Assembly (NCBI GenBank): GCA_002470695.1
Contig: DKNM01000003.1
Span: 18,051 to 37,372 of the forward strand
Reading direction: 5' to 3'
Origin: Candidatus Neomicrothrix sp. UBA7388
GTDB taxonomy: Bacteria > Actinomycetota > Acidimicrobiia > Acidimicrobiales > Poriferisodalaceae
Length of the DNA stretch: 19,322 nt
Numbering within the stretch: the stretch's first letter is position 1; every line of letters begins with the position of its first letter. The notes under the pieces were generated by a model that was given only the letters and a program-made list of their open reading frames with translations, was not told where the DNA came from and made no database searches. The position numbers and the translations under genes are program-made. Shown here in pieces: positions 13,956 to 19,322 of the stretch.

Positions 13956-14767
13956 TAGCTATTAACCCCGCTTTGCGTAAAACGATCTATGAGGTTGGCG
14001 ACTGCCTCCGGTGTTTCAATAGCTCCTCGACGGCCAGCTTCTGGAAGGTCGACCCTTTCAGCAGACGGCAACTCGGAGATGAGCTCATTTGCCGCGATGT
14101 CGAATGTCGATTCTGTGTGTTCGCCCACGACGACAAGTGTTGGGCAATCGAGTCCTTCTAAGTTGGTGCTTCGGTTCCATTGCTCTTGAGCACGTCGCGC
14201 ACCGAGGGTAGCTCGTGGGTCCGTTTTGACCCATTCGGCGAAGGCTTGTTTCATGATCATTTGATCGGGCTCAGGTTTGTACCCGCTTGCGTCAAATTGC
14301 CTTCGGGCCTTACCTGTTGTAATTAGAGTCAGCTGCTCGATCTCGGGAGAGAGATCTAATGTTCGACCCACAGCGCCAAGGCAAATTAAATGCCCGATGC
14401 CCAAACTAGGGTTCCGGGCTAGCTCTAAACCCACTGCCGCACCGAGTCCTTCGCCCACCACGGCAAGTGAGTCGAACTCCCAGTCGGCCATCATGGTTGC
14501 AACATGGGCAGCCATCTCCTCGACGGTTTGCAGACTGTCCAATGAGCCACTTCGCCCATGTCCGGGCAGGTCCAAGCTGAACGGGGAGTGTTGCTCGCTG
14601 AGAATGTTCATCAGGGACGAAAATGAATTACCCGTTGTCCCCGCATCGTGGAGCAAGAGGATTGGTCGGCCAATAAAAAGAGGCGGTGCGAGTCCAGGCA
14701 GAGTGGTCTCGCCTCGGTGGTGCACGAGGGTGGCTATACCGTTGACGTCGAAATATTTGTCAGGCAC
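13955..14767 (-). CDS. Alpha/beta-hydrolase-fold protein lacking the catalytic triad (probable pseudoenzyme)
   Basis: A 270-residue intact alpha/beta-hydrolase-fold protein. The fold is clear: ILLLHDAGTTGNSFSS (oxyanion loop, HG altered to HD), DLPGHGRS at 66-73, a nucleophile elbow, a cap region, PTLVVVGEH strand at 209-217 and the C-terminal PEAVANLIDRF helix. At all three catalytic positions the expected residue is missing: the elbow reads G-E-G-L-G (105-109) with Gly107 for Ser, Thr218 replaces the acid, and Arg246 replaces the His in an AGR rather than AGH motif. Codons were checked on the strand and the frame is unbroken, so this is not a truncation. GTG start without a clear ribosome site. 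Its TAA overlaps the ATG of the thiolase-like gene. A binding or regulatory role is possible. Confidence 0.8.
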   Translation of the reverse strand: MPDKYFDVNGIATLVHHRGETTLPGLAPPLFIGRPILLLHDAGTTGNSFSSLMNILSEQHSPFSLDLPGHGRSGSLDSLQTVEEMAAHVATMMADWEFDSLAVVGEGLGAAVGLELARNPSLGIGHLICLGAVGRTLDLSPEIEQLTLITTGKARRQFDASGYKPEPDQMIMKQAFAEWVKTDPRATLGARRAQEQWNRSTNLEGLDCPTLVVVGEHTESTFDIAANELISELPSAERVDLPEAGRRGAIETPEAVANLIDRFTQSGVNS

Positions 14768-14876
14768 GCAGCGAACGGTATCTCAACTCGAGCACACAGG
14801 CACGCGATCCTCACGCATCTAATACTGCTGCGAGTTACCTGCGTGTGATTGCGTATGTGGACCTTTTGTTAATCGT

Positions 14877-15338
14877 TTAGCTTTCCGCGGCGTCGCAAAT
14901 ACCCTGGAGCGTGGCCCCGATGGTCTCTTGAACTGCTGCCTTTCGTTTCTTTAAGCCTTCAGCATCAAGTTTCGCTAGTGATGGAGGAAGTGCCATAACG
15001 TCCCAAATTTCAGTCAAGAGCGTTCCAGAATCTATGGCTTGAAGTTTGTAGGTCCAGCGCACGAAAGGCCCATCGTCCGGGGCTGCGACGAATTCGAAAC
15101 ATTCACTCGGACTCGCAATGGTTACTTCAACCGGAACAGACCACTCGAAGTCGCCTATTTTGTTCGTTCCTAGGAACCGCGCCCCAACGGTACCGGCCGT
15201 CCCGGATATCCATGCGCCGCCCATGTTTTCGGTACTCCATTCACCCATTCGTGGGAGATCGCTCACGAGGGCATAGACGACGCTAGGCAGGGCGCGTATT
15301 TCTTTAGAGATCTCGAGATGCATTTCATGGACGGTCAT
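14877..15338 (-). CDS. SRPBCC-family (polyketide cyclase/START-like) protein
   Basis: A 153-residue helix-grip protein. The N-terminus has the typical strand then LPSVVYALVSDLPRMGEWSTEN; the middle has GTAGTVGARFLGTNK, a VPVEVTIASPSECFEFVA strand pair and FVRWTYKLQAIDSGTLLTEIWDV, and a long C-terminal helix closes the cavity. Such proteins bind or transform hydrophobic ligands. No catalytic residues can be assigned. ATG 15338, nine bases after the stop of the phosphotransferase-DUF6285 gene, suggests one transcript with PhyH and the phosphotransferase. The 109-base gap after its stop, before the alpha/beta-hydrolase-like gene, shows no further gene. Confidence 0.85.
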   Translation of the reverse strand: MTVHEMHLEISKEIRALPSVVYALVSDLPRMGEWSTENMGGAWISGTAGTVGARFLGTNKIGDFEWSVPVEVTIASPSECFEFVAAPDDGPFVRWTYKLQAIDSGTLLTEIWDVMALPPSLAKLDAEGLKKRKAAVQETIGATLQGICDAAES

Positions 15339-15347
15339 TCACGCAAC

Positions 15348-16769
15348 TTACTGCGCGTTGCCCGAAGATGCAGCGAATACGAAGCCCGAGTACTTGGGTT
15401 GATCAATCGCTACCTGGTTTACGACTGCGGTGCGCAGGTAATCGGCTAGCCCTGGCTTATCCAATGGAATAGATCCGTCACGCAGTTGATGCACAAGTGT
15501 CCATCGTAAATCTTCGAGGGAGCCTTCTTTCTTTAGTAACGACTCGAGGTCGGCTCGCTCGCGCTTCGCAAGTGCTGGGCCAAGCCTTACTTCCCGCTGA
15601 ACAATATCGAGGCTATTTCCTGCGACTCTCGACAAGAAATTTGCTCGACCACTTGTTGCCTCCATCACATCTTGGTGGAGAAAATCTTTGACGCTCGTCA
15701 ATAACTCATCGAGACGAGGCATATCGGTGGGCCGGGCAAGATTATTTGGTCCCACTAAATCGACCGGACCTGGAATAAGGAGATTGACGCAGTCGACTTG
15801 GCACTCAGATGAACGCCGACCGATAGCGGGCCTCTCGACTGTTGCGTCTGGTCCGCTACGGTATTGATCGGTCATTCCGAGGCAGCCAATTGACCACCAG
15901 AAGCTTCCGAAAACTTCCCAGAATTTGATGACGGATCGATCCAACTTCTCGCCGCTCTGCTTCTCGTAGCCCCGAATTAAATCCTCCAGACGTCCAAATC
16001 CGCCTACTTCCATTTCTCGGTTGCCAAACCGCCACGAGTTTGTACAAATCCAACCCAAGTCGCGCATCGGGTCACCGATGTGAGAGGTTTCCCAGTCCAG
16101 AACCGCACTAATGCCCAGGGTTGTGTCAACCATGAGGTTTCCGTTGCGAAAGTCGTTATGGACCAAACGAGGTTGACATTCAGGAGGGAGATTTTCATTA
16201 AGCCATCTCCCAGTGAAGTCAATCATTGGCTGCGCTGTATTCCAATCGCGATACCGGCTCCACGTTTGTTCGACGTATTCGCTTGGCGTTAGCTCAGGCA
16301 GGTGAGTTCGGAGGTTGTTGGAATCAACGTCGATCGCATGAATCTTTGCTAGCTCTTGGCCGCATTGCTCAGCCAAGTTATCTCGTATCTGTTCTAAGTC
16401 GGGGGAGCGAACGATTCGCGAACCAAGTGTCTCTCCATCTAGCCACTCCATGATGAAGCCAACGCCCACACCGTCTTCAGGTTGCAACTCGCAATAAATC
16501 TCGGGTTCTGGCACGCCGTGGCTCTTTGCGAGTCGCATTAACAAAGCTTCAGCGCTTAACCCGACAGCGCTGACTGTGTCTCTATTTACGCCGCCTGCGC
16601 CTCGGCGAAGACACATGGGGACTTCTTGGCCATGAACTTTCACGGAGAGGCGGTATGTCTCCATGCTGGCGCCGCCCGAGAGCCGATCCACAGAGCTGAG
16701 ATCAGTGCACCCCTCAATTTCGCGTACTAACACGGTACGCAACGCGTCAAAAAAATCGTTTGATGACAC
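15348..16769 (-). CDS. Aminoglycoside-phosphotransferase-like kinase fused to DUF6285
   Basis: A 473-residue two-domain protein. Residues about 1-330 are an APH/ACAD10-like kinase: RLSGGASMETYRL glycine loop, the catalytic loop HNDFRNGN (H204, D206, N211) and the metal-binding LDWE (D225), followed by the helical lobe. Residues about 350-460 match the DUF6285 pattern: LTSVKDFLHQDVMEA, ANFLSRVAGNSLDIVQREV, a Leu-rich middle and LRTAVVNQVAIDQPKY. In many actinobacteria these are two adjacent genes; here one continuous frame joins them. ACAD10-type kinases phosphorylate 4-hydroxyacyl-CoA on the way to beta-oxidation, a fitting guess here but not demonstrated. GTG start six bases after the PhyH stop. 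Confidence 0.85.
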   Translation of the reverse strand: MSSNDFFDALRTVLVREIEGCTDLSSVDRLSGGASMETYRLSVKVHGQEVPMCLRRGAGGVNRDTVSAVGLSAEALLMRLAKSHGVPEPEIYCELQPEDGVGVGFIMEWLDGETLGSRIVRSPDLEQIRDNLAEQCGQELAKIHAIDVDSNNLRTHLPELTPSEYVEQTWSRYRDWNTAQPMIDFTGRWLNENLPPECQPRLVHNDFRNGNLMVDTTLGISAVLDWETSHIGDPMRDLGWICTNSWRFGNREMEVGGFGRLEDLIRGYEKQSGEKLDRSVIKFWEVFGSFWWSIGCLGMTDQYRSGPDATVERPAIGRRSSECQVDCVNLLIPGPVDLVGPNNLARPTDMPRLDELLTSVKDFLHQDVMEATSGRANFLSRVAGNSLDIVQREVRLGPALAKRERADLESLLKKEGSLEDLRWTLVHQLRDGSIPLDKPGLADYLRTAVVNQVAIDQPKYSGFVFAASSGNAQ

Positions 16770-16775
16770 TGGAGC

Positions 16776-17672
16776 TCAGTTTCCCTTTTGTCGAGAACCA
16801 AAGAATGCAGACGTCGTTGGAGCTCCAGCGCGCGACCAATCTGGGGCGCCCACAAATTTTCTACCTTCGATTGAGAGTGCTTGCGAAGAGGACCCTCCAA
16901 TGATGGTTCCGCTGGTAGGGCCAGTTACTCCGTTAGCGCCGATGTGAGCTATCGGGTAGGAATCCGCCCGCGAGTAAGTCTGCAATAACAAGGGCCGACC
17001 TGAATCGGAGTCATTGGGTAAAGAGCCGTGGACCATGCAACAGTTGTGCACCGTTACAGAGCCCGCAGGCCCTGTCAGCCACACGATGTCTTTGAGATTT
17101 AGTTCTTCAACGTTGGTATCACTAATGGCCCCAGCCCAACTGCCGTCAGGAAGGTATTGATCGTAAAGCGGTCCGAGCTGACTTCCTGGCAATACGCCCA
17201 TTGGACCCATGGAGTCAGTCACATCCTCGAGGTAAACACCTATTGTTAAAGGGCTAAAGTCAGTGTGGGGCCAAAACTGTATGTCTTGATGCCATCTTAT
17301 TTCTTCGCCGCCGTGTGACCATTTGAAATTGAGCTTGGAGTGATGGAAGCGCACGGGTCCGCCGAGAAGGCGACAGGCTAATTGGGCAGCGAACCCTTCA
17401 ATTGCAAACGAATAAAACGCTGGGTGGCGGTCAACTGGCGAATTGAGCCTGCGAATTCGAGGTGCCTCAGGGGAATGTCCAGGCTCTAGGTCAAGGATCT
17501 TTCCGGATTCCTCCATCGAACGGCTCGCTTCGACGAACTCGGCGGCTGCAGTCTGTAACTCGACGAGTGTCTCATCTGGGACAGCTGACTCAAAATGGAG
17601 GTAGCCACGTTCCGCGTAAGAGGCCAAATCGGTGTCCGACAACCAATTCTTGAGCATTTGAGTTGGATTCAC
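16776..17672 (-). CDS. Phytanoyl-CoA dioxygenase (PhyH) family, Fe(II)/2-oxoglutarate oxygenase
   Basis: A 298-residue jelly-roll oxygenase. The iron triad is visible as H128-x-D130 in IRWHQDIQFWPH and H215 in MVHGSLPN; R226 in GRPLLLQTYSRAD is the expected 2-oxoglutarate anchor. Residues 12-30 are the usual N-terminal YAERGYLHFESA element. Members hydroxylate acyl-CoA or small carboxylates alpha to the carbonyl using O2. GTG 17672 is the first start; ATG at 17657 is an alternative. It is first in the minus-strand cluster and divergent from the dihydroorotase-like gene across 64 bases. The substrate is unknown. Confidence 0.9.
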   Translation of the reverse strand: MNPTQMLKNWLSDTDLASYAERGYLHFESAVPDETLVELQTAAAEFVEASRSMEESGKILDLEPGHSPEAPRIRRLNSPVDRHPAFYSFAIEGFAAQLACRLLGGPVRFHHSKLNFKWSHGGEEIRWHQDIQFWPHTDFSPLTIGVYLEDVTDSMGPMGVLPGSQLGPLYDQYLPDGSWAGAISDTNVEELNLKDIVWLTGPAGSVTVHNCCMVHGSLPNDSDSGRPLLLQTYSRADSYPIAHIGANGVTGPTSGTIIGGSSSQALSIEGRKFVGAPDWSRAGAPTTSAFFGSRQKGN

Positions 17673-17736
17673 TCTTGAATGATATATCGCTTAGAGAGGG
17701 GTAGGCTCGGAACTCAATGTGACCTAAGGTTAGTTA
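17673..17736. promoter_or_regulatory. Short divergent promoter region
   Basis: A 64-base gap between the PhyH gene (-) and the dihydroorotase-like gene (+), so both promoters must be compact. It contains an 8-base palindrome GATATATC (17682-17689), AT-rich enough to be part of a -10 element for the minus strand. The + strand ribosome site is the AAGG about seven bases before ATG 17737. No further motif is claimed. Confidence 0.35.
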
Positions 17737-19032
17737 ATGCCTGATTCGCTCGTCATTGTTGGTGGATTACTCCAGACCTCCTCCGGAAGCCGCCGTCTGG
17801 ACATACTGGTCAAGGATGGCTTGATAGCCGAGATAGGTGAGTCGGGTTCGCTCCTGGGACGGGGAGAGGTTATCGATGCGTCGGACGCTCTAGTGATGCC
17901 TGGCTTCGTGGATATCCAAGTTCATTTTAGAACACCGGGTGGCGAAGAAAGCGAAGACATTGTCACAGGCGCTGCTGGAGCTGCCCTCGGGGGCGTGACT
18001 GCCTGCGTGATGATGCCGAATACCGTCCCGACTATCGACAACGTTGAGCTTGTCAATGACGTCTTGAGGCTAGGCGCGAGAACTCCGTGCGATGTTCGAA
18101 CCTCAGCTGCCATTACGGTCGACCGTCTCGGTGAGCGTCTTGTTGATTTTCCCAAGCTTTACGCGAGTGGTGTGAGGGTCTTTACAGATGATGGCACCGT
18201 CGTGGACGACCCGGTGTTGATGGAGGGTGCATTGCAGGCAACGGCGAACATGCCTGGCGCCGTTATTAGTCAACACGCGGAAGAGTCGACCATGGTAGAG
18301 GGCGGAGTAATTAACGAAGGTGCAGTTTCCCAGAGATTGGGTCTCAAGGGACGACCAAGTGAGGCGGAAGCAGTAATCGTTCAGCGCGACATCGCGTTGG
18401 CGGCCAAGACTGGCGGCCGTTACCACGTTCTCCACATGTCTACCGCAGAGGCGACCCATCTTGTACGGTCCGCTAAGGCGGCAGGTACTCGCGTTACCTC
18501 TGAGGTCACCCCTCAGCATCTAGTCCTGACTGAAGAAGACGTGGAACGCCTCGGTAGCTCTGGAAAAATGAATCCACCTTTGCGTACGGGCGATGATGTT
18601 GCTGCCTTAAGAGCTGGCCTTTTAGATAAGACCATTGATGCCATAGCAACTGATCATGCTCCACATTCAGCGGAGGCAAAGGCGGTAGGCCTAGTGGATG
18701 CTCCACCTGGCATGCTCGGGGTCGAGACGATGGCGTCGGTTGTATGGTCCGAGCTGGTCGTGCCCGGATTTCTCAGCGCGGAGCAGTTCGTGTTTCTTTT
18801 GTCTCACTCTCCAGCGCGTATTGCTGACATTGTCGAACATGGGGGTGAACTTCAAATAGGCGATCCGGCTCATTTAACGGTCTTTGACCCCAAAGATGAA
18901 TGGATTGTGAGTGCTTCAACTCTCCAAAGTAAGAGCGTCAACACTCCTTGGCCCAACAAACAGCTAACGGGGAGGGTTCGGCACACGATTTGTAGAGGCG
19001 CATTGGTCGTTCAGAATGGTGTGCTGGTGTGA
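17737..19032 (+). CDS. Dihydroorotase-type cyclic amidohydrolase (QxH variant)
   Basis: A 431-residue class I dihydroorotase-like protein. The metal site is visible: D59-I-Q61-V-H63-F-R65-T-P-G, TDDG at 150-153, H180 (ISQHAEE), H233 (YHVLHMST), and D306 with H310 in IATDHAPH; KMNPPLR is at 277-283. The first His of the usual HxH pair is Gln61 (codon CAA). I recall QVHFREPG-type sequences in dihydroorotase-like proteins of other bacteria, so this may mark a subclass. Dihydroorotase closes carbamoyl-aspartate to dihydroorotate in pyrimidine synthesis; relatives open hydantoin or allantoin rings. No other pyr gene is in the window, and the neighbour is an FAH-family gene, so a ring-opening catabolic role is conceivable. 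ATG 17737, AAGG upstream. Confidence 0.8.
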   Translation: MPDSLVIVGGLLQTSSGSRRLDILVKDGLIAEIGESGSLLGRGEVIDASDALVMPGFVDIQVHFRTPGGEESEDIVTGAAGAALGGVTACVMMPNTVPTIDNVELVNDVLRLGARTPCDVRTSAAITVDRLGERLVDFPKLYASGVRVFTDDGTVVDDPVLMEGALQATANMPGAVISQHAEESTMVEGGVINEGAVSQRLGLKGRPSEAEAVIVQRDIALAAKTGGRYHVLHMSTAEATHLVRSAKAAGTRVTSEVTPQHLVLTEEDVERLGSSGKMNPPLRTGDDVAALRAGLLDKTIDAIATDHAPHSAEAKAVGLVDAPPGMLGVETMASVVWSELVVPGFLSAEQFVFLLSHSPARIADIVEHGGELQIGDPAHLTVFDPKDEWIVSASTLQSKSVNTPWPNKQLTGRVRHTICRGALVVQNGVLV

Positions 19033-19116
19033 ACATCTGGTATGACTGATTGGCGTAGCAACGCAGACCAAGGTAACGACCTAGGTTTCGTGGCTTCGTG
19101 AAGGAGTTCGACGGCT

Positions 19117-19322
19117 ATGCCATTTCGTTTCGTTAATGTCAATGGGCGCGCATGCTTGGAGCGCGAGGAAGCGTATTTTGACTTAGAACGCGTCTCCGAT
19201 GGCAACGTCAGCGCTGACCCCATGATCGCCTTAAGGAATCTTGATGCCCTACATGAGATATCTGACCGCCTAAACGCGGAGACGCCCGATGGCTCATTGC
19301 AGAATGTCACCCTTGGTCCTCC
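19117..19322 (+). CDS. Fumarylacetoacetate hydrolase-family protein, N-terminal part (cut by window end)
   Basis: An open frame of 68 codons runs off the right edge. It begins MPFRFVNVNGRACL, then YFDLERVSDG, SADPMIALRNLDALHEI and PDGSLQNVTLGPP, the pattern of the small N-terminal domain of FAH-superfamily hydrolases/decarboxylases, which precedes the catalytic metal-binding barrel (not in the window). ATG 19117 has AAGGAG at 19101-19106, ten bases upstream. It begins 84 bases after the dihydroorotase-like stop, on the same strand, so coexpression is likely. Members cleave C-C bonds in diketo or hydroxy acids or tautomerise oxaloacetate. Confidence 0.75.
   Translation, partial: MPFRFVNVNGRACLEREEAYFDLERVSDGNVSADPMIALRNLDALHEISDRLNAETPDGSLQNVTLGP

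Noticed and set aside
19011..19310. 99-codon minus-strand frame at the right end
   Set aside because: It is antisense to the dihydroorotase tail and the FAH-family start, which has a ribosome site and family motifs.
1..19322. tRNA/rRNA genes, CRISPR arrays, insertion sequences, integrase or toxin-antitoxin genes
   Set aside because: No such feature was seen by eye. Gaps between genes are at most about 150 bases and contain no repeat arrays or tRNA-like sequences.
1..19322. Global reassignment of TGA (as Trp or Gly) to explain 1499-1501
   Set aside because: TGA terminates several other genes here at the expected family length (alcohol dehydrogenase, DUF1330, nitroreductase, cupin, dihydroorotase).

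Overview
The window looks like a chromosomal segment of an actinobacterium, most likely a free-living (possibly marine) Acidimicrobiia-type lineage. The evidence is a mycothiol-dependent maleylpyruvate isomerase-like protein, an SCO6745/SalK-like protein, a DUF35/lipid-transfer-thiolase set, a phosphotransferase joined to DUF6285 and paired MaoC-type dehydratases. Base composition is close to half GC by eye. The taxonomic call is inference. No mobile element, rRNA, tRNA or CRISPR array was seen, and coding density is very high.

Layout. (1) 8-1096 (-) is a zinc alcohol dehydrogenase, divergent from a + strand operon at 1250-2993: a carboxymuconolactone decarboxylase/AhpD-like protein, a double-hotdog thioesterase and a DUF1330 protein. 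(2) 3003-9650 (-) is a tight run of eight genes: two MaoC-like dehydratase subunits, a nitroreductase, an acyl-CoA dehydrogenase, a cupin, an SCO6745-like protein, glutaminyl-tRNA synthetase and an SDR. (3) 9755-10813 (+) is an ADP-ribosylglycohydrolase-family protein, convergent with the next block; its stop codon shares a CTAG with the stop of a PHP-domain gene. (4) 10810-17672 (-) holds a PHP phosphoesterase, a DUF35 protein, a mycothiol-dependent isomerase-like protein, a Ltp-type thiolase lacking the usual Cys, an alpha/beta-hydrolase-like protein without its catalytic triad, an SRPBCC protein, a phosphotransferase-DUF6285 fusion and a PhyH dioxygenase. (5) 17737-19322 (+) holds a dihydroorotase-type amidohydrolase and the start of a fumarylacetoacetate hydrolase-family gene cut by the window edge.

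The most important observation is at 1250-1819. A gene finder would report two short ORFs or a pseudogene, but both halves are in one frame, separated by a single TGA at 1499-1501. That TGA sits exactly where the second redox Cys of the CxxC motif of this family belongs (C-F-H-TGA). It is followed at once by a two-part stem-loop whose size and spacing fit a bacterial SECIS element. The gene is best read as a selenoprotein with a CxxU active site. TGA is an ordinary stop for several other genes here, so a global code change is not the explanation.

Together the genes suggest acyl-CoA-based breakdown of hydrophobic, carboxylated or cyclic compounds: oxidation by ACAD, PhyH, ADH and SDR, hydration by the MaoC pair, carbon-carbon cleavage by thiolase/DUF35, thioester hydrolysis, and FAH-type and mycothiol-linked steps. 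The selenoprotein may serve as the redox or peroxide-handling partner. The actual substrate cannot be read from the sequence.
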